A stretch of DNA of 64,000 nt from Suillus spraguei (Eukaryota > Basidiomycota > Agaricomycetes > Boletales > Suillaceae), in contig JABCPU010000294.1 in the NCBI GenBank assembly GCA_016800925.1, forward strand, positions 21,182 to 85,181. Direction: 5' to 3'. The first letter of the stretch is position 1. Every line of letters begins with the position of its first letter. Shown here one piece after another: positions 11,240 through 23,095 of the stretch. The notes beneath the pieces are model-generated. The model was not told the DNA's origin. It ran no database searches and was given only the letters and a program-made list of their open reading frames with translations. The translations under genes were made by a program, and so were the position numbers.

Positions 11240-11659
11240 TTCGAATGGGCAAGTAGAATTTTTGATAGTCAGTATGTTCACTGCCCAGGTTTGCACTTAC
11301 GCCCATGCGAACTGCTACGACATTCTCACTCTCGTGCAGATCTGGGACTTGTGCATAGCACTCTTTATATTTGCCTGCTTCTTCACTTTCGTCGTGCTGC
11401 GCCGACCGCACAGTCCCCAGCCAGCTGCATACGGCCACGTTCAGATGCTTGCCAACCTCGTGGACGAGTGGTCGCCTGTGATGTGGTGGGGACACAAGAA
11501 GGACGGAATCCCGTACTGTCATGCTGGTAGGTACTTGTATGCTTATGATGCTACTGCTTTGACACTTTTACCCAAGGGACGAGTGATCATCCGCTCCCAG
11601 ATGTGAAGATGGACTGCATTTACGCTGGTTCTGGTGCTGGGTCCCTGGTACCCTCATGA
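11240..11659 (+). pseudogene. Multi-spanning membrane protein, copy A, 3' part
   Basis: Carboxy-terminal exons of the membrane protein whose 5' part lies at 1079-2638. After a CTCTCGTGCAG acceptor the frame reads IWDLCIALFIFACFFTFVVL, a membrane span, and then AAYGHVQMLANLVDEWSPVM and WWGHKKDGIPYCHAG. An intron with a GTAGGTACT donor leads to TSDHPLPDVKMDCIYAGSGA and a TGA at 11,657-11,659. The HVQ-LANLVDEW and PVMWWGH motifs are shared with copy B (15,490-15,792). The block is separated from its 5' half only by the inserted element. Confidence 0.75.
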
Positions 11660-12189
11660 GAGGTATTTGCTTTGCCTTTTACAGGGTATTTCTTGATTTA
11701 TCTTTTTAAACAGAAGAGCTACATCCATGTCAGGTCAATGATGCAGTCATGGTACCCACAACCAGCAATGCTGTTGAACAACATATACATATACAATTGT
11801 ATGCTGTCTGGTGTGCTGCGGTTAGTTCGTCTGGTTCTTTGTATACTATTCATATCTTGTACAACTTTTAGCGGAGATGCATTCAATTGGACCTTTAAAT
11901 AATTGCCTCATTTTTGTATTTTGGTCGATGATACGCTGTATAGTTGACTTGCAAAGTTATACTTTTAGAATGTTCCGCCCTGACTTAAGTGAGCACCATA
12001 AGGTAGACCGCAAGCGCCTTTGAAGCCAAAGCATATATTGTCAACAATATGGGACATGTACAATTGTATTGCGATGCAACACCACAGTCAATCAAGTACT
12101 GATGCAAAGTTCAAACGACAAGCCTACATGGATTTTGGGTGTGAACATCGCCACTGTCTTCAACTTTGTATTTCATCTTTGCACACTTG
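11660..12189. other. 3' flank of copy A, duplicated downstream of copy B
   Basis: About 500 bp without a convincing gene. Stretches such as AGAGCTACATCCATGTCAGG and CATTCATATCTTG correspond to 15,845-16,180 downstream of copy B, so the duplication that produced the two paralogs extended into the 3' flank. Confidence 0.5.
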
Positions 12190-13009
12190 GTAGTTCACAT
12201 CGTGCTCAATGAGCGCGATGGCTTTCGAAGAGCCAGGCCTAATGGAACGCTTGAAGGGTTTGAGGTGGCTGGAAGGTATCTATCAGTATCAGTGCCGGAC
12301 ATGATCAGATATGTAACATACCCGATCATGCCCGCAATGGATCAACCTCAGATTGATCTTAATACTACTCTCTACGGCCTTCAAGATATCAAACACAGCC
12401 AGTAACATCGCGACGGGTAACCAGAGGGAGGCTTCAGCAGGAGGATACTGTAAACAATAAGAACTGAACATCACATAGTAGTCGATCAGATTTGTGAACA
12501 CACACATGAGGAATCGGCAAGTCTCGACCTGGCTACATATACACACAGCGGTGCGGGTGCCAATGATGCTGTGGAAGGTTTTGCGGTGCCAGAGTAAGCA
12601 GTCGCCATAAGGGAGGAGAGTCATACGATTTTCCAGCCAATGAGTTCGCCACCAACAGGAAGATAGGACAGACATAGTAAATAGTGCTCTTGTTATCTAG
12701 CATGTACATTGCAGCCTCGACAGAGTTCAACACCACGATGTGTTGACCTGGAACTACTATATGTGAAACATCACCTGTGGATAAAACCTCAACACGAAAC
12801 TGTGGCGACGGGAGACGCCCACCATACCTCTTGCTCCACCTGTGAAGGTCCAGGGCTTGATTGGGGAAAATCCAGGACATTCCCAATGAGAGGCTACCTC
12901 GGAGGACCAGGGGATATGCAGGGTTCTTGTTGAACACCCACTTAAGCAGATGCAGACCGACACAAGAAAGGCACAGGTCGAGCCCAGTGACATTGGTGAA
13001 AATTAACAT
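12190..13009 (-). pseudogene. Cytochrome P450 pseudogene with internal deletion
   Basis: Two P450 pieces can be read on the minus strand. The first, about 13,009-12,530, holds the amino-terminal region: a hydrophobic leader, a degraded proline-rich hinge and then HIVVPGQHIVVLNSVEAAMY and MLDNKSTIYY, followed in another frame by LLPYGD and FHSIIGTRTAV. These match the region before helix C in basidiomycete P450s. The second, about 12,470-12,190, holds a carboxy-terminal piece, SLWLPVAMLLAVFDILKAV, then SIRPGSSKAIALIEHD, typical of the last 60 residues. Roughly 300 residues between them, including the I-helix, the ExxR motif and the heme-binding cysteine, are missing, and the frame shifts several times. 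It cannot encode an active monooxygenase. Confidence 0.75.
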
Positions 13010-13752
13010 AGTCGAGTAGTACTAGGTGACGATTGACTCAAGAGTGGGATGGTTGTAATGGGGCTTGAAGACTCAGATGAGAGGAATCCTATCCGTGGAC
13101 TATGCTACAAGCTCAAGGCTTGGCAAATTTTGACTGGAACCAGGGAGATCATCCACAATTTGACTCGATGGAATGGAAATAGTAAGTTCTGTTTTGTTCC
13201 ATTTCACCTGTTACTAAACCGGGTGAACACTTGAACCTGACTCTAGTCTAGTATGAGGGAAGAGTCTGATCGGCCGATGCATGGCGATGAGCAAAATAGC
13301 CGGAGAACAGCAATTGCCACCACACAGCACGAGCCGGAATGTCGAATTGTCACATAGTTCCAGTTACACCGCGGAATCGCATTGCCCGTCGGAAATACCC
13401 GTACAAGGACCCGTAAGCACCTGTCCAGAAAATTGGTACCGTGGGGTGCTTAGTACTTACTAGAGTCGGACTGACCACCATGTCTACAACACCATGTTTG
13501 CTTTCATCAAGTGTGTATACTGGTAATCTGAGTCTCGAGTCGAAGGCTATTTATACGCGAGCATTTGATAATTTTGTAGTAGCGCCTGTGTTGTACTATC
13601 AATTGATCCACACACTCGAGAATCTATGCATGTGCCCTATCTTTGCCTCATATTCTGACTCGATCAGACCGTTCACACCTGGAAGCTAATTAGTAAGTTG
13701 TCCAAATGCATTTTTCCAATGCATTTCCGAGTGAGGTCATCCTCAACTTAAC
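13010..13752. other. Intergenic stretch, nothing recognised
   Basis: Short open frames occur but none resembles a known family or shows convincing exon structure. The 3' end merges into the region duplicated upstream of copies A and B. Confidence 0.4.
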
Positions 13753-14033
13753 AGACACTGGCAGCAGCCAGTTGATGCACGGATATCATGCGTGCGGTAC
13801 AAGGAGGTTATGCTTGACTTGCTTCCCATAATCACCATCCTGACATGTGCACTTTCAGTATTGCCACACTGCGATGCAATGAAAATCAACAGCTCACCGG
13901 CCCATACACATAAATACCCTGTCGCACGACCACTTTTCCATCATGAAGTCATATGGACCAAGGCTATAGTCATGAGTAAAATGTATTTAATCTGTGTGTC
14001 CATAATGTGCTGGCCTTCCTGTCTCTGCCTCCT

Positions 14034-15792
14034 ATGATGCTTCTTCCAAACTGACAAACAGTGAAAGGTCGCATCCAACCGGCCTTCTTGCATATGATGC
14101 ACTCCCGAATGAACACTTTGACTCAATAATATCTGATACAAAGTTCATTACTGATACTAGAACCGATTTTTACGATCGCAGTCTGACGAGTCGCAGATAT
14201 GCCCTTGTCGGAGTGGCATGCTCGAGCATCTTCAGCTGCTCTGCATTATTGCAGGCATTGCACTGTAGCCAATCATGGAGTCAACGGTGTAGTGCACTCA
14301 ACCTGGGCAATTCTGAAGAGGTGTTGCTCAGTTGGCCTATGGATGGAATATTGGCCCTGGCACTTAATTTAATCGTCATGTTATGCACAGAGTCCATAGG
14401 TTTCGTGCATGGCATCTCATTGCGCTCTGCGCTAGCATCAGAGTCTCGGCTTCGTTTCAACACCAATCTGCGCCTTCTGACCGCAGCTCGTGGATGGTAT
14501 CACCCTAACGGTACCCTGCTTAACGTATCTTGGTTATCCTCCTCATTATATCCTACAGCTCGGCCTCACTCATCGTATGTTTTGACGTTCGGTCGATGTG
14601 TATACTGCCTTGGCAGGGTACCTCTCCTCGTTTTGGGCGTTGCACTCCTTCTCCAGGTGACGATCGCATTGTCAGGGATATGGGCTGTCAAAATATTGAC
14701 ATGGAGCTCCTCATCTTTCGACTTGACCCCGCACTGGTACACCACACGCAATTGACCCCTGCCACTTTGCGGTGCATGCATTGTGTGTGTGACCTAGACA
14801 TAGATAAGGTCCAGCGAAGCCACAAGAGATGCAACCGTCTGCACTGCATGCTCACTCTAGCGTCCGGAAAGTTGTCATTTCTCTTTGGATGACGGTTGCA
14901 GGATGCGTTGTGTGGGCCGGATTCGTCATGTATATCCGAACAAGTACTATAACAGGGGCACGGATGCGCTGACCTCAAAAACGTGGTCGTTCTTGCCCAA
15001 CGACACGTCTGATCTCATCGGGTATGAAATGCCGGGTAGCAATCTTGAGGTGTGGATTCTGCTCTTTGTCAATATGGCGGTTATTCAGGGACCGTTGACC
15101 CTTGGGCTGCATTGCTCGGAGCTCATCGCGAATGTCATTCGAGACGAAAGACAGTGGAGATTCGCTACCGGAAGGAAAGGACTTAGAACGGCGACAAACC
15201 CGGTGAAGACGATTTTCACTCATCCGATTTGTCTTGTACTTTTCGTCACGAAGCCTTTCCTGCGTGAGTCATTCTCATCTAGTATCTTTATCGGTGTTAT
15301 TGAACACTATTCTCGACTATCACAGATTGGATGTTTGGCCTTTCGTTCAACACATACCCCTTCGCTATGCAGGGGCAACTATCAAATATAGAGGTACGTA
15401 TGTACAATGCCCAGGTTCGCACTTACTGCCAATGTAAAACTGCTACAAAATAATTCTCACCCTCGTACAGATCTGGAACTTATCCATAGCACTCTTTATA
15501 TTTGCCTGCTTTTTCACTTTCGTCGCAATGCGCCGACCGCGCGGTCCCCAGCCAGCTGCATACGGCCACGTTCAGACGCTCGCCAACCTCGTGGACGAGT
15601 GGTCGCCTGTGATGTGGTGGGGACACAAGGAGGACGGAATTCCGTACTGTCATGCTGGTAGGGTACTTACGTGCTCACAATGCTACTATTTTGACACTTA
15701 CACAAGGGACGAGCGATCACCCGCTCCCAGACGTGAAGATGGACTGTGTTTATGCTGGTTCTGGTACTGGGTCTCTGGTTCCCCTCTTGTGA
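14034..15792 (+). pseudogene. Multi-spanning membrane protein, copy B
   Basis: Paralog of the interrupted gene at 1079-2638 plus 11,240-11,659. In order one can read TRTDFYDRSLTSRRYALVGV, GILALALNLIVMLCTESIGF, then NTNLRLLTAARGWYHPNGTL, PLLVLGVALLLQVTIALSG, VHHTQLTPATLRCMHCVCDL, AWVLLF-like and VIQGPLTLGLHCSELIANVI, and finally AAYGHVQTLANLVDEWSPVM and SDHPLPDVKMDCVYAGSGTG with a TGA at 15,790-15,792. Several membrane spans are present and introns are short. The frame changes within the VHHTQLT region and near 14,900 look like lesions rather than introns, so I call it a decayed gene; the exact start is uncertain. Function is unknown. Confidence 0.65.
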
Positions 15793-16432
15793 TAGGTGCT
15801 TGATTTGCTACTCTTAAAGGGGCAGTTGTTAATTTTTATTTTTAAACAGAGGAGCTATATCCAAGTCGGGTTGATGGCGCATTCATGGTACACACAGCCA
15901 AGAATGCTATTGAACGACATATAATTTTTATGCTGTCTACTGTGTTGTCGTCTGTCTCGTTCTTAGTATACCATTCATATCTGGGACATCTTTTAGTGGA
16001 GACACATTCAATCAGACCTTTAAGCAATTGTTCAATTGTCATAACTTGGGTCGATGACTCGGACACATTGTATAGTTGACATGCAAATTTATACTTTAGA
16101 TTGTTCCGTCCTGACTCAAGTGAACACCGTAAATAAGACTGCAACTTTGAAGCCAGGGTATACATTGTCAACATCAGCAAACTCAGGCTATAGTGTCATT
16201 CTGATGCATCAGAACAAGCTAAGTGGCCTGTTTTTGTTATGCATCAACATTGCTTAGGATGCGATGCATAGGTCCTATCCCATGTGATGCATCACCTGTC
16301 CAGCACTCATCAGCAAACTACTGATTTGGCGACAGAGCCCTACAACAAGAACAAGGTCATACAAGGTCACACAAGGCCACACATGCATCACAGACACACA
16401 TGGTACAAAATCTACAAGCGACAAATGGTGCA
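15793..16432. other. 3' flank of copy B, no gene
   Basis: 15,845-16,180 is the counterpart of the flank after copy A. From about 16,250 to 16,432 I see only AT-rich sequence with short repeats of ACAAGGTCACACAAGG type. The Copia LTR starts at about 16,433. Confidence 0.5.
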
Positions 16433-16542
16433 TATACGCTAGCGACAGACTAGCTCAGTAATGCGTCAAGACAATACTAACATTGAAGTACCTAGCGACA
16501 GACTAGCTAGTAGGGTACATCAGTAATGAAGTGAATACAATG
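16433..16542 (-). repeat. Copia 3' LTR, distal segment
   Basis: CTAGCGACAGACTAGCTCAG and GGGTACATCAGTAATGAAGT match 30,379-30,480 of the 5' LTR almost base for base. The match breaks at ACAATG/CATCAGG, the left end of the Plavaka element, and resumes at 24,637. Confidence 0.85.
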
Positions 16543-16789
16543 CATCAGGAAAACTACCGGTCGCTTTTTTACTTAATCCAGCACTTAATCACACAAAAAG
16601 GGACACATAAGTTGATTGAGCGAAAAAGTGCCAGCCACTTAATTAAGCCCACTCGTTGTCTGGATTTTTGCTTATTTGACACTTATCTCACTTAAATAAG
16701 CGGAAAAAGCGGCAAAGCATTTGATAGCGGGATGACAGGAATACGTAGAAAGCATCATAAGCACGAAATTAAGGAGAATCCCAGTAACA

Positions 16790-19456
16790 TAAAGAACAGC
16801 AGGGGAATGGGGGAAAAAGGCGGGCATACAGACAAAAAGCAGTCAATGACAGGAAACATGATAGTGGCACTGGCGTAAAACATGTGCTGCAATGAAACAA
16901 AATCCTGCAACAATGGATGTCAGTGATAGGATACCTGAGTGATGAATACTTACAAATCATAGCACACTGGTCATCCTCATCCTCATCCTCATCCTCATCA
17001 ACTGATCCTAAAGGTGTTTCAGTGATGTCATTCAAGGTGGCACACGCCATCTGTATCGTGGCCTCCAGGTACCCAGTGGGCTTGCCTAACAGAGATTTGA
17101 TAAATGAATTAGTTGGTTTAGCCCAGCAAGCCGCTGAAAATAAGAAGGGAACATTGGTCTCCTTCCCAGTAGCTTTGTTGAGGATCTTTGGCAATTTGAT
17201 GCTAACCCGACCTCTTGATGTGGATGACAGAACATTTTGAGCTTTGAGTTCTTTCTGTGCAATCATGGTGACAGCACGCTTGATCTAACAAAAATGAGCA
17301 CGATCAAGCTATTCTAAATTGAACTCACCGCTGCAGCAGAAAGAGCAAGAGGCCGTAACATCCCGCTTGTTGCAAGTACATGCATGTTGAAAGAGTGAAC
17401 CTCCACATACCCGTTGATAGCGTTGAGGTGTGCTGTACCAAATAGCTGCAATATGAAGGGCGAGCGGTATGCAGTGAGTGAAGATGGACTGTCAGGGTTC
17501 TCAAACAAGAATGCCCAGTCAACAAGAAGGGATTTGGTGAGTTCGACAGGATCCAAATCGGAATTTCGTGCCAAAAAGTCCATGATGATGACCAGCCCTG
17601 TAGAGCCAAAATTGCTGTGCCATTCTAAAATGCACTGGCAGTCTGTATAGATAAAACATGAGTTACTGAACTAGAATAAGACAGCAGACTTACAAGTGAA
17701 TGTATCACACCACCATGAACAATTACTATGTCGAGATCATTGTACACCACATTAAAAACAAGCTGAGCATGATGGAGAAGGACTTCGTCTGGAATACTCC
17801 AGATATCTTCATAGCTACCGGCCCACAGCATTATGGTAGGGATAATTTTTTTCACCCAGCGCTGGTCCACTTGCATCACTGCAGGTAAGTCAGTTGTGCG
17901 GTAGGCACTGGTTTTTGTTATTGCGTATCCATGTTTGCTGCATGTGTAGAGTCTGGGCATTGATGCAGGAGGTTCAACCTTGACCTTTTTATGAGCTGGC
18001 AGCTTGCTGTCAACAGTAGCAGTAATAGATGTCTGTACATGGTCAGAAATGAGTGTGATTAGACTTGGAATCCATACCGAATATGTTGTATGCAGAACCT
18101 TCTTCACGGCCTTGGATTTGATGGGGAGCAGCACCTCATTGGAACTCATGATTGGGTCTTCTACGAGGTCTGCTGCCAGTGCATTGCTGTCAATCTCCAT
18201 GGACCATTTGGACACCAAAGACTCCTCATCATCTAGAGTGATGTCTCCATTAGCTTTCTGCTTCAAGAGTGCATGATGGTCTACCTGTGTGAATGGCGCC
18301 TTAGGCTCCTGTGAGTACTCCTCCTCTACTAATGCTTGCGTCAACGGAGCCATGAGATCATCATCTGAGTTGTGTGATGCTTCTGTGAGTGGAGCCTCTA
18401 GCTCATCAATATCATAGTCCTCTTATATAGTGCGACAACCTGTGAAAAAAGAAATTAGTAGTAGATTGAGATGCTACCAGTGGCAATGAAATCACCATTG
18501 ATAGTACTTTGGATTTCCCCTTGCTCCCCAAGAGAGCATCTTCACACTCCAACGAATCATCAATATCATCTCCAAAGGTGCGGTAAGGGTGTCTTCTGGG
18601 AGATTATCTAGAATTTGAGGCAATGTGGCAGGAATCTTTGTCGGGAGCTCAGTAGTTGAAGTCGGTGCAGAGGAAGCAGTGCCCTGTGAGAAAATTGATG
18701 ACGGAGGTGCCCAAGTTGAGATACTGTCAATGGATGCACAGGATACTACTCGCTCTGGATTTCCAGATTTGACCCCTGAGATCCAATTGGTCACTCAGCC
18801 ACCTAATGCAAATTTCTTCTGAGTAGATGCATTGATACTGGAGGTGAGGTTTAGAAAAAACAGAGTTGATTCAGTGAGGAGCAACATGGTAAGGTGGAGA
18901 AAGAGCCTTACGATGATGGCAAGTTTTTCCCATCAGCACATGCGCTATCACCTGATGATGATTCGTTGATCTTCTTTTGAATGTTACTGATGGCATCTCT
19001 TATCAATGTCTTCACAACTTTCTTTGTCACCATCTTCTTCTCTTTTCCTGTGGCTCTATCCTCTACATCCTTGGAAACATCAGTCTCTGACATCGGCTCA
19101 TCCAATAAATCACTGTCAGCAGGACCATTGCCACTGCCAGTATCTCCTACAACAGGCTTTGTCCGGGCAACTTTTGGCTTTATTGCCTTGGCCTTTGGCT
19201 TGGGCCAAATGGGGGTCGCCTTTTTGGTGAGTAATTCCTTCTGGACTTTCTCCATCTCAGCCTGCAGAGCAGCAACACACTCAACTCCCTTTTGGTGTGC
19301 TGTCTCCTTTGCTTCCTTTGCTTCCTTAATGACAAGGTCATCTGCAGCCTTTTGAGCCGGGGTGCGCCTCTTAATCTTTGCATCGAGCACTACCTTAGCA
19401 GGTCTGGAAGTAGCATTTGATGGGCGGGTGCGGCGGGGAGCATCTGTGGTGGACAT
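16790..19456 (-). pseudogene. Passenger gene of the Plavaka element, unknown family
   Basis: The first exon runs from the ATG at 19,456 (MSTTDAPRRTRPSNATSRPA) to about 18,908 and is lysine-, alanine- and glutamate-rich with coiled-coil character. Later exons include 18,420-17,625 with VPWSMEIDSNALAADL-like acidic sequence, then LYTCSKHGYAITKTSAYRTT and DLPAVMQVDQRWVKKIIPTI, followed by IIMDFLARNSDLDPVELTKS, AYRSPFILQLFGTAHLNAIN and RVSIKLPKILNKATGKET. Near 16,975-17,000 a trinucleotide run encodes an aspartate/glutamate stretch. I recognise this arrangement as a recurrent uncharacterised protein of Agaricomycete repeats. A stop near 18,425 and frame changes suggest decay. It starts only about 230 bp from the transposase start on the opposite strand, so the two probably share a divergent promoter region. 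Confidence 0.6.
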
Positions 19457-19685
19457 GACTGTGCAAATGAGGGATACAAGTAAAGGATTTGGGACAGAGA
19501 GGAAAGAATGGAAGTGACTGCAAAAAAAAATTGTAAGTCCCACCCCCAACAGGCACTGGCTTCAGTGGCATGTGCTCACTAATCGCTTTCATTTGATAGT
19601 ATTGAACTTTTCAGTATACTACTATTAGTATGTGTGCTTGGCACTTCAAGTTCTCTGTCTTACTCTTTTTCATTTTACAGTCAAG
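19457..19685. promoter_or_regulatory. Divergent intergenic region of the Plavaka element
   Basis: A 229-bp gap separates the divergently oriented passenger gene and transposase. It must hold both promoters if the two starts are right. A pyrimidine-rich tract (TCTTACTCTTTTTCATTTTA) precedes the transposase start. No definite TATA element was identified. Confidence 0.35.
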
Positions 19686-22600
19686 ATGCTTCTCGCTCGC
19701 AGGGACCACAGTTCCCTTCAGTTTCCATGTGGTTACTTACACTGCGCACATCATTTCAAGACCCAGGGAGGGCGCAAAAAACACAGGAATACTTTGCACC
19801 CAATATTCAGACCAGCTCTTACCACTACCGATGTCTTGCATACCACTATTGAAGACCAGCTTGAAGTACTGGATGACCACTTCCTACCGGGTCATGACAA
19901 CATTTCTGCAGGTGGTGATAACATTCTTGCAGGTATATCTGACCCAGGTCAAGCACTCGATGAGCCTGACATTCCAGATGATATGAATGCGGAATTTTGG
20001 GGACTGGGTAATAGATTATACTGCAACTATCACTCAAAACTAAATGATATGTTTCATTAAATCCCTCCAGCTAGTTATAACTAACACAAATATTATTATA
20101 AGCTCATCCTTGGGATGCAACAGGATGATTCCTCACAGACGGAGCACCCCCAACACCACCTCCAAGTAAGTCACCTGATGACTGGACTCCTTATCAAAAT
20201 CGTGTCAAGTTTGAGACCGCAGAGCAACCAAATGTCTGCTGGGGACATCAATATTTTATTGGATCTTTGGGCCACAACCCTTCACAAACACAACAACAAG
20301 CCTCCATTTGCAGACTGCTGTGATTTGTATAGAACTATTGATGCTACACTGGTAGGTGATGTCAAATGGCAATCTCTCAAGGTCCAGTACACTGGGGAGA
20401 AGCCTGAAACTAATGTACTACCTTGGATGGACCAACCTCATGATATCTGGTACCAAGACCCTCATGAGGTTATTTGGAACATGTTGGGGAATCCAGACTA
20501 TGCTACAGAGATGGATTATCAGCCCTACCATGAGTATTCGACTGATGGCGATGAACGCCAATGGCAGGACTTTATGTCCAGTGACTGGGCTTGGAACCAA
20601 GCAGTATGTTTTCTCTCATTGGTAGAACTATTTCTAAAATCCAGATAACTTGGTCGACATTTCGTCCCATTATACTTGGAAGTGACAAGACTACAGTTTC
20701 AGTGGCAACTGGCGCCAACAATTACTATCCCTTGTATGTATCAATTGGGAACGTTTGTAACAATGTCCGGATGCACATCATGATGCTGTTGCCATAATTG
20801 GCTTCCTTGCTATGCCAAAAAGTATGTCTCATTCTACTACTATGATTCTGCTCTAATCACAATTGAGCAGCTACAGAGGAGCACACCAAAGACCCAAAAT
20901 TTCGGAAATTCTGTTGGCAACTCTTCAATTTGTCTGTCGCCAAAATTCTCGAGAACCTAAGGCCCAGCATGACCACACCAGAGGTTGTACGTTTCGGCGA
21001 TGGCCACTATCGGCATGTAATCTATGGCCTTGGGCCATACATTGCAGATTACGAGGAGCAGGTTTTATTGGCATGCATAGTGCGCAATTGGTGTCCAAGG
21101 TATGTTCCTAAATCATTTCTAATATCCTCTACCTTATCGCCAGTACTAGGTGTATGTCGCATCCCAACAGTTTAGACACAGAGTCATTGTGTCGCTGTTG
21201 TGACCATACAGAAGGTTAATTGAAGAGGCAACCTCTGGCACTCTGTGGGTAGAGTATGGGATTGTTGGTGACCTTGTTGTAAGTCTCATGCATCTTCTCT
21301 GTTGCAGTCGAGATTAAATCCTTTCTAGCCATTTACAAATGATTTTCCTCAAGGTGATATCCACAAACTTATTGCGCCAGATATCCTACATCAATTGATT
21401 AAGGAAACTTCAAGGATCACTTAGTCAAGTGGGTCAGACAGTATCTGAAACATGTCCATGGTACAAAAGAGGCGGATAGAATTCAAGCTGATATAGATCA
21501 AAGGTGCGTAACTTTGTTTTGCATCAATGATTCAAAAGTTCATGTTACGAAGAATCACTTTGGTTGCTTCATTTTCAGGTCTGCGATGATTTCCAGAAGG
21601 TCAGGGATTCAAACAATGGACGGGTGATGATTTGAAAGCACTCATGAAGGTTAGTTCATCGTCAGTTCACTCAGATAATACCATTGGGCTAACAATAGTT
21701 CAGGTCTATTTGCCTGCCATCAAAGGTCATGTCCCAGTAGATGTGGTGCGCATGTTTCGTGCATTCCTTGAATTTTGTTATCTCATATGGCACAACATCA
21801 TTACAGAAAATACACTAGGTCAAATCCAGGAGGCTCTCAACTGATTTCATCACTACAGGAAGATATTCGAGTCCATGGGTGTTGTCCTCACATTCTCACT
21901 CCCTCAACAACACTCTTGTTCCCATTATCCGACTTTTTGGTGCGCCCAATGGCCTTTGCTCCTCAATTACTGAGACAAAACACATAAAAGCTGTCAAGGA
22001 GCCATGGAGGTGCTCAAGTCGTTACAAAGCCCTTGGTCAAATGCTGGTGACAAACCAGCACCTTGATAAGCTTGTGGCAGCGCGCATTGATTTCAAAAGC
22101 CGTGGGATGTTGGATGGCACTTGTCTGTCTGCCAATACTCAAGGCATTAAGTAAGTTCTATAACTACTATGTACATATTTGTTGTTTGCTTAAATTGATA
22201 CTAGAGCATTTGCGCCTAAATAAGACACCTGATGCAACCAACCCAACCAATCCAATGAGAATAGTGCTACAGTACTCGACACTCATGTTACTGTACAGGG
22301 TGATAATGAAGAGGGCAAAGTTGACAATGGCCCAACACTTGTGCAGGCCCACGTTCAGTTGGCAAAGACATATCGTAAGCTATCTCGTATTTTACAGTGA
22401 ACACTTTTCTAATAGAATTGCAGTATGCAAACATGCACGCACTATACCTGAGCTATTGATGGAGCTTTCTATCTCCGATCTCCAAAATATCCTTTGGCAC
22501 TTCCTATTCAAACAAGTGTACCCGGAAACCAATGCTCTACCTCTGAAGAAGTCCCACTGGGAGATGTCCTCGATTTGATGGCAAAATACAAGTCTTTAAT

Positions 22601-23084
22601 TCTGCATCCTCAATGTTCTATGCACCCAGTGACCATAGTGGAATTGGCAGCATGTGCCGTGAACATATCCATTCCTGTCCTATTTGGAGAAATGAGGCAG
22701 CCCAGTATGACTGTGTGTTTGTTAACACAGATGCAAGTGTGAAGGGATGGGAGGCATAGACATAGCCTGTGTAATGTGTTTTTTTCTTGCACATTCAATG
22801 CAGTCTTGTATCCATGCGCTGTGGTGCACTGGTTCGACAAGGCTGGTGATGGACCCGATCAGGACACTGGGATGTGGATGGTGACCCCTTCGTTCAACAC
22901 TGACCATTCTCCATCCATTGGAATCATTTATATTGATTCTATTTACTGTGCTGCACACCTCATTCCAATCTATGGAGCACAGTTCATTTTACTCGACCTC
23001 AAACATTACGATTCATATGATGCTTTTTGAGCATTCTATGTGAACAAGTTTGCAGACCATCATGCTTTTGAGATCACGTCTTAG
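19686..23084 (+). pseudogene. Plavaka transposase, decayed
   Basis: The product would cut and join element ends. It opens at the ATG at 19,686 with a zinc-finger-like segment, CGYLHCAHHFKTQGGRKKH. Then follow LLDLWATTLHKHNNKPPFAD, WMDQPHDIWYQDPHEVIWNM, PIILGSDKTTVSVATGANNY with YPLYVSIGNVCNNVR, VVRFGDGHYRHVIYGLGPYI, QVYLPAIKGHVPVDVVRMFR, RLFGAPNGLCSSITETKHIK and near the end DTGMWMVTPSFNTDHSPSIG and FYVNKFADHHAFEITS with a TAG at 23,082-23,084. These blocks are the conserved Plavaka order, so the gene is near full length. It is inactive: the segments lie in different frames, some separated by real introns, and an in-frame TGA at 23,028-23,030 sits where arginine CGA is expected (DAF-stop-AFYVNK). 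Confidence 0.8.
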
Positions 23085-23095
23085 GTATTTTAGTC

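Noticed and set aside
16975..17005. Trinucleotide (CATCCT) run as an independent microsatellite feature
   Set aside because: It lies in a coding exon, where it encodes an aspartate/glutamate stretch, and is too short to list separately.
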